NCBI GenBank assembly: GCA_009840165.1
Contig: VXOG01000018.1
Location: 2,113 to 55,967 of the forward strand
DNA from: Chloroflexota bacterium
GTDB taxonomy: Bacteria; Chloroflexota; Dehalococcoidia; Lucifugimonadales; UBA3495
DNA: 53,855 nucleotides
Reading direction: 5' to 3'
Below are positions 15,404 through 23,074 of this stretch, piece by piece. Numbering within the stretch: position 1 is the first letter of the stretch; each line of letters starts with the position of its first letter. The translations under genes and the position numbers were made by a program. The notes below the pieces were generated by a model. It did no database searches. It saw only the letters and a list, made by a program, of their open reading frames with translations, and was not told the DNA's origin.

Positions 15404-16681
15404 ATGCTTACCATTGGGCACGAGGTAGTCCGTCCCGGACGGCACTGGGGGGACTCCGAAGTCAATATCCCGATTCCAGAGGAACTCGAAACGGTTCCCG
15501 GCATCCCTTCGACCGCCCGCGAGATCGACTGGTACGCCCGCGAGTATCCGCTGGAAACCATGAACATCACCGAGCGTGCGTCCCGCGACTGGGCGAACAC
15601 CTTGCGCGACCTCCACGCCGAGATGCGTGAGATCCGCAAGGAGCACGACAAGCTCAACAGCAACCTGATCATGGCCGGTCGCGCGACCGCCGAGATGGAG
15701 CCCACTGCTGAGCCCACCGGCGAGGACATCTCCCAGCTCATCAAGGACAAGGCTCGCCAGTTGGGTTACCTGGAAGTTGGCATCACCAGCTACGACCCCA
15801 GGTACGACTACAAGAGCAAGCGCGGCTTCACCGTGCTGCCCCATGCCATCTGCTTGGCCTTCGAACAGGACTTCGAGCCCACCCAGACCATCCCCAGCGT
15901 TGACGCCGAGATCGTGCACTCCAGCACCTATCGGACCCAGGCTGCGGCCGGTCTCGAACTGGGTAACTTCATCCGCTCCCTGGGCTACAAGGCCCACGTC
16001 ATCCACTCCAGCGACGCCACCGGCCCGGTGATCCCCATGTTCGTGGCCGCCGGCCTCGGCTCCCTGGGCGCCTGCGGATACCTGCTGACCCCCCACACCG
16101 GCAACCGCTGCCGGATCATGATGGTCACCACCGACGCCAACGTCACCTATGACGAGCCGGTGGACTACGGCATCCACGCCTTCTGTCAGGTCTGCCAGGT
16201 CTGCGTGAACCGCTGCCCCGGCCGCGCCCTCATGCGCGACAAGATCTGGTGGCGCGGTATCGAGAAGAACAAGCTCTACTTCAAGCGCTGCCGCCCCGTC
16301 ATGGCCCGCTACCTCGGCTGCGGCGTCTGCATGAAGGTTTGCCCGATCCAGAAGTACGGTCTCAAGAACGTCATGGAGCACTATGCCGCCACCGGTCAGG
16401 TCCTCGGCAAGGGCACCCACGACCTCGAAGGCTACAACCTGGAAGGCAAGGGCTACTTCGGCCCCGGCGAACTCCCCGTCTTCGAGCGCGACTTCTTCGA
16501 AATGCCCCACGGTAACTCCGACGAGTGGGCCTTCGACTCCATGAAGGAAGTCGCGAAGGAAAACGACGGTGAGATCCCCGACGAGATGATCGACGACCTC
16601 AAGCTGCAGATCCAGCGCGCGATCCAGCTGCAGTCCGGCGACGTTCTCGCGATGATGGCTGAGGACCAGGACTACATCTAG
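15404..16681 (+). CDS. Reductive dehalogenase-like double [4Fe-4S] protein, soluble (paralogue 1)
   Basis: A 425-residue protein related to the catalytic region of RdhA/epoxyqueuosine-reductase-type corrinoid enzymes. The C-terminal half has two ferredoxin-type motifs: C-x2-C-x2-C-x3-CP near residues 261-272, and C-x9-C-x2-C-x3-CP near 296-314. The preceding region (FVAAGLGSLGACGYLLTPHTGNRCRIMMVTTD) fits the substrate/corrinoid-facing part. There is no twin-arginine signal and no adjacent rdhB anchor, so it is cytoplasmic and not a classical respiratory dehalogenase. It has its own promoter and terminator. Paralogue 2 lies at 20739. Dehalogenation or another cobamide-dependent reduction is possible but unproven. 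Confidence 0.8.
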   Translation: MLTIGHEVVRPGRHWGDSEVNIPIPEELETVPGIPSTAREIDWYAREYPLETMNITERASRDWANTLRDLHAEMREIRKEHDKLNSNLIMAGRATAEMEPTAEPTGEDISQLIKDKARQLGYLEVGITSYDPRYDYKSKRGFTVLPHAICLAFEQDFEPTQTIPSVDAEIVHSSTYRTQAAAGLELGNFIRSLGYKAHVIHSSDATGPVIPMFVAAGLGSLGACGYLLTPHTGNRCRIMMVTTDANVTYDEPVDYGIHAFCQVCQVCVNRCPGRALMRDKIWWRGIEKNKLYFKRCRPVMARYLGCGVCMKVCPIQKYGLKNVMEHYAATGQVLGKGTHDLEGYNLEGKGYFGPGELPVFERDFFEMPHGNSDEWAFDSMKEVAKENDGEIPDEMIDDLKLQIQRAIQLQSGDVLAMMAEDQDYI

Positions 16682-16715
16682 TAGCCCGTCCACATCTCGC
16701 CACACCGGCAAATTG

Positions 16716-16746
16716 GGCCGGCGGGAATACTCCCGCCGGCCTTTTT
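16716..16746 (+). terminator. Rho-independent terminator
   Basis: An 11-bp stem (GGCCGGCGGGA with TCCCGCCGGCC) around a four-base loop is followed by TTTTT (16742-16746), 35 bp after the stop of the first Fe-S paralogue. Confidence 0.9.
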
Positions 16747-16813
16747 CATTGCCTGCGATATACTGTACAGACATTTAATCTTGTTGACCCCGGCCCGATA
16801 TGGAGGCCCGGCA

Positions 16814-17371
16814 ATGACTACCGCCAAAAAACTGATGACCGCAGAGGAACTGTTAATGCTGCCCGACGACGGAAAGCGGCACGAACTGGTCAAAGGAGAA
16901 CTTATCGAAATGCCGCCGCCAGGCCTTATGCACGGACTCGTCGTTGACGCCTTTGGATGGCTGCTTGGCAGTTTCATCAGACTGAACGATCTACCTTTCA
17001 TCAGCACGTCCGAAGCAGGCATTTTCATCGAGAGAGAACCTGACACTGTTCTTGCGGCTGACTTCGCCTTAATCTCTCGCGAACGTATCCCTGAGCCGCT
17101 ACCTGATCGTGGTTATGTTTTCGGCCTAGTTCCGTCCCTGGTAGTGGAGGTGCTATCCCCGGATTACCCTGCGTCCGTTGCCAACGCCAAGACGCAAATG
17201 TGGCTTGACGCCGGCGTAAGGCTGGTTCTGACTGCGCACATTGCCGACAAAACGATCGTTGCGCACCGCGACGATGGCACAGTCCAACGGTTTGGCGTAA
17301 ACGACACGGTCACCGGAGCCCCCGTTCTTCCCGGCTTCACCTGCGCCGTCGCCGATATTTTTGCCTACTGA
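16814..17371 (+). CDS. Uma2 family (DUF820) putative endonuclease
   Basis: A 185-residue Uma2 protein of the common short type. Seen: MTAEELLMLPDDGKRHELVK (family N-terminus), VLAADFALISRERIP near residue 79 with the Asp, GLVPSLVVEVLSPDYP near 103 with the Glu, and AKTQMWLDAGVRLVL near 123. Unlike the other two Uma2 genes it has no coiled-coil tail. ATG 16814 follows GGAGG. A TATACT -10 candidate lies at 16759. It is 43 bp upstream of the PLD-ATPase gene on the same strand and may belong to its operon. Confidence 0.88.
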   Translation: MTTAKKLMTAEELLMLPDDGKRHELVKGELIEMPPPGLMHGLVVDAFGWLLGSFIRLNDLPFISTSEAGIFIEREPDTVLAADFALISRERIPEPLPDRGYVFGLVPSLVVEVLSPDYPASVANAKTQMWLDAGVRLVLTAHIADKTIVAHRDDGTVQRFGVNDTVTGAPVLPGFTCAVADIFAY

Positions 17372-17414
17372 CGCATTGACGCACACGCCAACCATTCCTT
17401 GTAGGATTCTCCTA

Positions 17415-19406
17415 ATGCTGGAACAGGCCGGCTTTTCACTTGACGATGGGACAGGACTGCGCGTAGTGGGAGCCTGTTTCCTGTCGGAACGCAGATTTGA
17501 CTGGGACCTGTTTCGCGGCTACGACAGCATTCGGGTGTTGACATATTCGGCCAGCATACCGGCTATCGTCAAAATGCTGGATGACTTTGACTTTGCCGAG
17601 TTTGAGTGCGTGTTCGGTTGCGAAGGCACCCTGCGAGACATCAAGGACATTCTGGCGTTCCAGCAGGTTGCCGTCGGCGATACTCGCGCCGCTATCATGG
17701 GCTTGCGCGACGAACGGCACGCTTACATCTTGGGGAAGGTACACGACGGCCAAGCACGGTTCCGTGTGCTGCGGAAGTACATCGCCCACGCCAAGCTGTA
17801 CCTGATGGAAAACTCAACTGACGGGCGTACCCGCATCGTAATCGGCTCCGCTAACTTGTCTGAGCGCGCCTTTTCCGGCCGCCAGCCGGAGACCTTAGTA
17901 ACGTTTGACGACGACGCTGAAGCTTGGGAGCACTATACCCGGATGTATGACGGCATACGTGATTCGGCCTCTGACGAAATTCCACTTCCACCCGAGCGTA
18001 TCGTCAAGGCGGAAATTGAAATTGAGGAAACGCCGGCCATCGCCAACAAAACCACTACTCTGGTCATCGACGCAACCCCCGCCGAAGAAATAGAGTTCAG
18101 CGTTCCGGTGCAGATAGAAAAGTTTGAGAAGGTAAAAGCCGCTGTATTACCGCACATAGCCGCCGCAATTCCGCCCTTTCGTGGTGGCAAGCAACGCATC
18201 ACCCCAGAAAACAAGCGAGAAATCAGCCGCTTACGAATGGTCAAATCCGCCGAAGAGGCGGACCATCGGTATCTTTCCATCAACCGCTCGGAAGGTACGG
18301 CGGTGTTGTCCGGCGACCCGTTCCCACTGGATTGGGATGAGTCGAAGGTCCGTGCCGACGCTGATTTGCTGACGGACTATTTCGGCAACTACGAAGGAGC
18401 GTTCGAAGGTGATGTAGCGCGGCTGCAACGGGATTACTTCATCCTGTGGTCATGGCTGTACTTTTCGCCCTTTATCTGTGATATGCGCTCGTTGGCGCTA
18501 ATCAAGGATGAAGACATTATCCGATATCCGTCTTTCGCCATCGTTTTCGGCAAGTCAAACTGTGGGAAAACCAGCCTGATTGACACCCTGATGACCTCAA
18601 TGTTCGGCAAGTCAACGCTAGTGGATAAGTCGGGCTTCACAGCCTCACGGTTGCGGGCATTACAGCAGGGCTACAAACGCTATCCGGTTTTCTTTGACGA
18701 CATCGGGCGCACCGCTTTTCGCAATCATGGCCGCGACATCATTAAAGACGAGTTGCTGCCACCCGTCGCTGAACACCCCGGTTTCGTGCTCTCGATGAAC
18801 GACGAACCCAAAGCCTTTCCTGACGAAATCGTCAAGCGCAGCTTGATGATTTACACTACCACCGCCTTGCCTCCGCATAACGAGGCTTTACGTCAACGGC
18901 TGCAAGGACGCATACAGGAAATCCGTCGCGGCATAACCGGGCATCTTTACCGACGCTATTTGACCGAGGTTATGGCGCGTCTGGGCGACGACCGCTTGCC
19001 CGATGATTGGCTGGCCCTGTCGTCTGGTGCCCTCAGCGGTATCATCACCGATGCCAACGGCCAGCATGCTCCGCAATGGTGTCAGGAAATGACCTGGCTG
19101 AGCTACGCGGAAAAGCGCTATGACCGTGTCAAAGCCCGCCTCAACGATCTGCTGCGCGAGTCAGCCCGGGCAAAGACCGAGGGCGATGTGCCCAACGGCT
19201 GGGCGATGGATGATGAACGGGTTATGGTCTGGGAACAACGCGATGCCTTCGGCCGGCGCGGCTTCGATTGGGAAGACGTACCGTCAACTCTGATTGACGA
19301 GGATGCCAGCAGTGGCGGAAGAACTGTGCTGTACCGCTCTAGCCTTGAGGATTTCCTGGGAAGAGGCTTGCGCCCCAAGCGCCGCTTCCGTTTGCCATGG
19401 GGCTGA
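17415..19406 (+). CDS. Phospholipase D-like nuclease fused to SF3-like P-loop ATPase
   Basis: A 663-residue fusion. The N-terminal domain (about 1-190) is PLD-like: HAKLYLME with the H-x-K pair near residues 125-127, then GSANLSERAFSG near 144-155 and a Glu near 159. There is one HKD motif, so it would act as a dimer, like NgoFVII-type nucleases. The C-terminal domain (about 340-560) has Walker A GKSNCGKTS (379-387), Walker B YPVFFDDIG (about 424-432), and FVLSMNDEP (about 457-465) with a later KRS, which fits motif C and the arginine finger of SF3 helicases. Such a nuclease/ATPase fusion is typical of single-gene anti-phage effectors, but I know no named system with this layout. ATG 17415 follows TAGGA; a TTG at 17361 would overlap Uma2. 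Confidence 0.78.
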   Translation: MLEQAGFSLDDGTGLRVVGACFLSERRFDWDLFRGYDSIRVLTYSASIPAIVKMLDDFDFAEFECVFGCEGTLRDIKDILAFQQVAVGDTRAAIMGLRDERHAYILGKVHDGQARFRVLRKYIAHAKLYLMENSTDGRTRIVIGSANLSERAFSGRQPETLVTFDDDAEAWEHYTRMYDGIRDSASDEIPLPPERIVKAEIEIEETPAIANKTTTLVIDATPAEEIEFSVPVQIEKFEKVKAAVLPHIAAAIPPFRGGKQRITPENKREISRLRMVKSAEEADHRYLSINRSEGTAVLSGDPFPLDWDESKVRADADLLTDYFGNYEGAFEGDVARLQRDYFILWSWLYFSPFICDMRSLALIKDEDIIRYPSFAIVFGKSNCGKTSLIDTLMTSMFGKSTLVDKSGFTASRLRALQQGYKRYPVFFDDIGRTAFRNHGRDIIKDELLPPVAEHPGFVLSMNDEPKAFPDEIVKRSLMIYTTTALPPHNEALRQRLQGRIQEIRRGITGHLYRRYLTEVMARLGDDRLPDDWLALSSGALSGIITDANGQHAPQWCQEMTWLSYAEKRYDRVKARLNDLLRESARAKTEGDVPNGWAMDDERVMVWEQRDAFGRRGFDWEDVPSTLIDEDASSGGRTVLYRSSLEDFLGRGLRPKRRFRLPWG

Positions 19407-19432
19407 TACAATCAAGCCGGCTCGACCTTTCT

Positions 19433-20602
19433 ATGACCTCCACACTCCCCTCCCTCCTCATCTCCATCCCCGACGGTGTAATCGATCTTGGTTGGGGCCA
19501 TCCGTCACCCCGGCTGCATCCCACCGACGCCCTTGCCACCGCCGCGCAGTCGGTGCTGGGCCAACAGTCTGTCGTGCCGCTCCAATACGGCGCAGTGCAG
19601 GGATTCGGGCCCCTGCTGGAATCCTTGGCCACCTACCTGTCGGCGCAAGAATCGTACCGTGGCCCGGTTACCCCGGAATCTCTGTTTCTCACCGCCGGCG
19701 CGTCCGCCGCTATCGACTTGGCCACCACCCTCTATGCCACCGCCGGCGATACCGTCACCGTGGAGGAACCAACCTACTACCTCATCGAGCAGATCTTCGT
19801 GGACCACGGCCTCAACGTCGTCGGCATACCTACGGACACTGAAGGCTTGGACACCGACGCGCTGGCCGACCTCCTGGCGTCCGACGACTCGCCCAGGCCG
19901 AAACTGCTCTACACCATTCCCACCTACCAGAACCCCACCGGCTCCGTTCTTCCGCTGCACCGGCGCCAACATCTCATTGACTTGGCCCAGCGCCACGGCT
20001 TCACCATCATCGCCGACGAGGTGTACCAGCTCCTGCACTACGGCCCGCCACCACCACCGCCCATGGCAACGCTGGACGACTCGCCGGGCGGCTGTGTCGT
20101 TTCCCTGGGTTCATTTTCCAAGATCCTGTCCCCCGGGCTGCGCCTGGGCTGGATACACGCCAGCCCGCTCATCATCCGTCGTTTCGTCGATTCCGGGGTT
20201 GCCGCCAGCGGGGGCGGGTTGAGCCACTTCGCCGCCACGTTGGCCCACGCTACTTTGGAAATGGGGCTGCTCCAGGAGAACATCGAAACGCTCCGCCGAG
20301 TCTATGGACATCGCCATGACGACGTCGCCGACCTGCTGCGCCGCGAGTTCGCCGACACGGTCCATTTCACGCCCCCGGGTGGTGGATACTTCTACTGGCT
20401 GGCGCTGACTGACGGCACGAACACCGACGCTCTGCTGCCGGCAGCCCGGGAGGCCGGGGTTTCCTACCGTCCCGGTACTGCATTCTCCGCGTCCGGCGCG
20501 TTCACCGACGCCCTGCGCATCAGCATTTCCCTTTACGAAACCGACGAACTGGCCGAGGGGATACGCCGCTTGGGCAGGGCGACACAGATCAGCCAACGCT
20601 GA
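19433..20602 (+). CDS. PLP-dependent class I/II aminotransferase
   Basis: A 389-residue fold-type I aminotransferase of the 2-aminoadipate/MocR-catalytic group. Seen: GHPSPRLHP at the N-terminus, TAGASAAIDLA near residue 88, the PTYQNPTGSVLP substrate/PLP loop near 163, IADEVYQLLHYG near 192, and SLGSFSKILSPGLRLGW near 223, whose Lys binds PLP. It has no winged-helix domain, so it is an enzyme and not a MocR regulator. ATG 19433 is chosen; ATG 19397 overlaps the previous gene. A motif shared with the first Fe-S paralogue begins at its stop codon. Confidence 0.88.
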   Translation: MTSTLPSLLISIPDGVIDLGWGHPSPRLHPTDALATAAQSVLGQQSVVPLQYGAVQGFGPLLESLATYLSAQESYRGPVTPESLFLTAGASAAIDLATTLYATAGDTVTVEEPTYYLIEQIFVDHGLNVVGIPTDTEGLDTDALADLLASDDSPRPKLLYTIPTYQNPTGSVLPLHRRQHLIDLAQRHGFTIIADEVYQLLHYGPPPPPPMATLDDSPGGCVVSLGSFSKILSPGLRLGWIHASPLIIRRFVDSGVAASGGGLSHFAATLAHATLEMGLLQENIETLRRVYGHRHDDVADLLRREFADTVHFTPPGGGYFYWLALTDGTNTDALLPAAREAGVSYRPGTAFSASGAFTDALRISISLYETDELAEGIRRLGRATQISQR

Positions 20603-20647
20603 CGAATTACGAAAATAATCAAAATCATGTAACGGAATATGATTATT
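20598..20647. promoter_or_regulatory. Operator candidates upstream of the second Fe-S paralogue
   Basis: 20598-20614 is the reverse-strand copy of the motif repeated at 15218 and 15246. Just downstream are nested inverted repeats: AATAATC (20614-20620) with GATTATT (20641-20647), and AATCAT (20623-20628) with ATGATT (20639-20644). They lie directly 5' of the -35 box and would suit a dimeric regulator. Confidence 0.45.
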
Positions 20648-20661
20648 CAGCGGGTGAAGTA

Positions 20662-20690
20662 TTGACATTAGACTATGACGGCAGTATCTT
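20662..20690 (+). promoter_or_regulatory. Promoter of the second Fe-S paralogue
   Basis: TTGACA (20662-20667), 17 bp, TATCTT (20685-20690). A very strong ribosome binding site, AGGAGGAGG (20728-20736), follows before ATG 20739. Confidence 0.75.
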
Positions 20691-20738
20691 GAAGGCAAAT
20701 TCGGCCTATTATAGGCAGTCCAACCACAGGAGGAGGAT

Positions 20739-22013
20739 ATGCTAACCATCGGTCATGAGGTACGACGCCCCGGCAAGTATCTGGGCGACGCGTCTGTCAC
20801 CATCCCGGTGCCGGAGGAGCTCGAGACGACTCCCGGCATCCCCATGAACCAGCGTGAAGTTGACTGGTACTCCCGCGAGTATCCCGTCGAAACCATGAAC
20901 ATCACCGAGCGCGCTTCCCGCGACTGGGCCAACACCCTCCGCGACCAGCACGCCGAGATGCGCGAAATCCGCAAGGAACACGACAAGCTGAACCGCAACC
21001 TCGTCATGGCCGCCCGCCTGACCGGCGAGCTGGAGCCCACCTCGGAAGCCACCGGCTCTGACGTCTCCGAAGCCATCAAGCAGAAGGCCCGCGAGCTCGG
21101 TTTCGTCGAAGTCGGCATCACCGCTTTCGATATCCGCTACGTCTATCAGAGCAAGAAGGACTGGGTCCGCTTCCCCCACGTCGTATGCCTGGCCTACGAA
21201 CAGGACTTCGAGCCCACCCAGACCATCCCCAGCATCGACGCTGAGATCGTCCACTCCAGCACCTACCGCACGGAAGGCGCCGCTGGCCTGGAACTCGGCA
21301 ACTTCATCCGCAGCCTCGGCTATCGCGCCCAGGTCCACAGCCCCAACGACAACACCGGCCCCTACATCCCGATGTTCGTCGCCGCCGGCCTTGGCCAGCT
21401 CGGCGCCTGCGGCTACCTGCTGACCCCCCACGTCGGCTCCCGCTGCCGGATCATGATGATCACCACCGACGCCAACGTCACCCACGACGAGCCGGTGGAC
21501 TATGGCATCCACGCCTTCTGCCAGGTCTGCCAGGTCTGCGTGAACCGCTGCCCCGGCCGCGCCCTCATGCGCGACAAGATCTGGTGGCGCGGTATCGAGA
21601 AGAACAAGCTCTACTTCAAGCGCTGCCGCCCCGTCATGGCCCGCTACCTCGGCTGCGGCGTCTGCATGAAGGTTTGCCCGATCCAGAAGTACGGCATGAA
21701 GGCCACCATGGAGCACTACGCTGCCACCGGTCAGGTCCTCGGCAAGGGCACCCACGACCTCGAAGGCTACAACATCGAGGGCAAGGGCTACTTCGGCCCC
21801 GGCGAACTCCCCATCTTCGAGCCCGGCTTCTTCGATATGCCTCACGGCGACACCGGTGAGTGGGCCTTCGACCAGTTGAAGGACGCCGCCCGCGCCAACG
21901 GCAACGAGATCACCGACGAGATGCTCGAAGCCTTCCGCGCCGACGTCACTCGCGGCCTCGGACAGAGCACCGACAACGTCGATATGATGTACGAGGAGGA
22001 AGACTACATCTAA
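20739..22013 (+). CDS. Reductive dehalogenase-like double [4Fe-4S] protein, soluble (paralogue 2)
   Basis: A 424-residue paralogue of the protein at 15404, similar over its whole length from MLTIGHEV to the acidic EEEDYI end. It keeps all eight cluster cysteines (CQVCQVCVNRCP and C-x9-CGVCMKVCP). From 21522 to 21694 the DNA is identical to 16187-16359, including third codon positions, while flanks differ; this points to recent gene conversion or very strong constraint on codon choice. There is no Tat signal. The strong promoter, ribosome binding site and terminator, with codon use rich in C-ending codons, suggest high expression. Confidence 0.8.
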   Translation: MLTIGHEVRRPGKYLGDASVTIPVPEELETTPGIPMNQREVDWYSREYPVETMNITERASRDWANTLRDQHAEMREIRKEHDKLNRNLVMAARLTGELEPTSEATGSDVSEAIKQKARELGFVEVGITAFDIRYVYQSKKDWVRFPHVVCLAYEQDFEPTQTIPSIDAEIVHSSTYRTEGAAGLELGNFIRSLGYRAQVHSPNDNTGPYIPMFVAAGLGQLGACGYLLTPHVGSRCRIMMITTDANVTHDEPVDYGIHAFCQVCQVCVNRCPGRALMRDKIWWRGIEKNKLYFKRCRPVMARYLGCGVCMKVCPIQKYGMKATMEHYAATGQVLGKGTHDLEGYNIEGKGYFGPGELPIFEPGFFDMPHGDTGEWAFDQLKDAARANGNEITDEMLEAFRADVTRGLGQSTDNVDMMYEEEDYI

Positions 22014-22060
22014 GCGGTGTAGCCATCCAAATCCGTCGGTTCTCCGAAACGGATAAAGCG

Positions 22061-22090
22061 CAGGGGCGGGATTACTCCCGCCCCTGTTTT
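22061..22090 (+). terminator. Rho-independent terminator
   Basis: CAGGGGCGGGA pairs with TCCCGCCCCTG around TTAC and is followed by TTTT, 48 bp after the stop of the second Fe-S paralogue. The stem resembles the dispersed GTAGGGGCGGG palindromes. Confidence 0.85.
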
Positions 22091-22119
22091 GTATGCCGAT
22101 ACGGCGCGGTGGGCCCGCG

Positions 22120-22587
22120 TTACCGCCTGTCGAGCAACGACTGCGCGGCTATGAACCTCCGCTCCTCCTCGCTCAGCTGGGCGAAGGCCGCGATGGCGCT
22201 TTCGGCTAGCTCGATCGAGTTGACCGTATCCGAATGGGTGATGACGGCGTTAGGGTCGTAATCAGCTTCTTGGCGCAAGCCCTGTAAGTCAATGAAGGTG
22301 CGAGCGAAATGTTCTCCGTTTGGAGACAGTAGGACCAGGACCGTTCGCAGGTTGTTCCGTGCCCGCCCGTGGTCAAGGCGGCGATAGACCCGTTCCCACG
22401 CTTGGGACGATAATTCAGACTGCGGTGGGCCAGCGATGAGTCCAGCGTTAGATGCCGCAAGCGTGTGGAACACTGCGTAGTATGCGGTGCTGATGGCGCG
22501 CCGCAGATCCGCTTCGGAGGGTGCAGCAGTTCCGGCCTGCGACACCAGCTTGTAACAGGTGGCGATAAGCTCCTGCGGGTCTATCAT
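22120..22587 (-). CDS. HEPN domain protein
   Basis: A 155-residue helical protein. LRRAISTAYYAVFHTLAASN (about residues 28-47) is a typical HEPN helix. RVYRRLDH near 74 has an R-x6-H spacing close to the HEPN RNase motif, followed by RARNNL. The C-terminal part (DYDPNAVITHSDTVNSIELA) is also usual for HEPN proteins. It is the second gene of a two-gene unit: its ATG overlaps the stop of the upstream gene by four bases (ATGA). HEPN proteins in such units are often RNase toxins; here the partner is not a recognisable MNT nucleotidyltransferase. It belongs to a different subfamily from the three cassettes elsewhere in the window. Confidence 0.78.
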   Translation of the reverse strand: MIDPQELIATCYKLVSQAGTAAPSEADLRRAISTAYYAVFHTLAASNAGLIAGPPQSELSSQAWERVYRRLDHGRARNNLRTVLVLLSPNGEHFARTFIDLQGLRQEADYDPNAVITHSDTVNSIELAESAIAAFAQLSEEERRFIAAQSLLDRR

Positions 22588-22916
22588 GGCGCGGGAGCGG
22601 GCGGAACAGCGATCTTCATGTGTTTCGGCAAGGTAGGATCGTTGATGTCACTGTAATGGACCAAGGTCCGCGGCGTGATACCCGCGTTCCGGAGGGGCTC
22701 GTCGGTGACCCTGAAGAAGGTCATCATCAGGTAACCGTCCAGCACGGGGCTCGGCGCGGTGTAAAGCAGATGCACGTCGAAGAATTCCTCGTCCTGCTGG
22801 TCCAGTCTAACGGTAACTATCGCATCATGAAACTGCACCGGGGGCGGGAAGTGGCTCCGCGCTCCGTTCAGAATTATCTCCCTGACGGTCTGTATTTCCT
22901 GTTCCGTGATGAACAT
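22584..22916 (-). CDS. Uncharacterised partner of the HEPN protein
   Basis: A 110-residue protein with mixed strands and helices, ending in a Pro/Ala tail (KIAVPPAPAP). GGGAGA lies upstream of ATG 22916. FFDVHLLYTAP and DGYLMMTFFRVTDEPL suggest a small alpha/beta domain. I do not recognise the family. Its overlap with the HEPN gene and its first position fit an antitoxin or a regulatory subunit, but that is inference from layout. Confidence 0.6.
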   Translation of the reverse strand: MFITEQEIQTVREIILNGARSHFPPPVQFHDAIVTVRLDQQDEEFFDVHLLYTAPSPVLDGYLMMTFFRVTDEPLRNAGITPRTLVHYSDINDPTLPKHMKIAVPPAPAP

Positions 22917-23022
22917 GTGGGTCTCCCGGCGCCGTGATGGTATTGGCTTAGCTTCGATGCTATCGGCCTAACCCTCCATGGTCAACACTTGGTCAAAACG
23001 TTCTCCGGAACGCACAAAAAGA

Positions 23023-23053
23023 GTGGGGGCGGGTTTTGAAACCCGCCCCCTAC
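23023..23053. repeat. Dispersed palindrome, GTGGGGGCGGG type
   Basis: Inverted repeat GTGGGGGCGGGTTTT / AAACCCGCCCCCTAC between the HEPN-partner gene and the secreted protein gene, 22 bp past the stop of the latter. It could serve as its terminator. Confidence 0.85.
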
Positions 23054-23074
23054 CGTTTATTCTCCGGCAGCCGC

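Noticed and set aside
15404..16681. Naming the Fe-S paralogues rdhA
   Set aside because: No Tat signal, no rdhB, and no substrate evidence; only the cluster region and general similarity support the relation.
15257..16774. Long minus-strand frames opposite the Fe-S paralogues (also 20742-21845)
   Set aside because: They mirror each other only because the real genes are paralogous. Composition is typical of antisense shadows.
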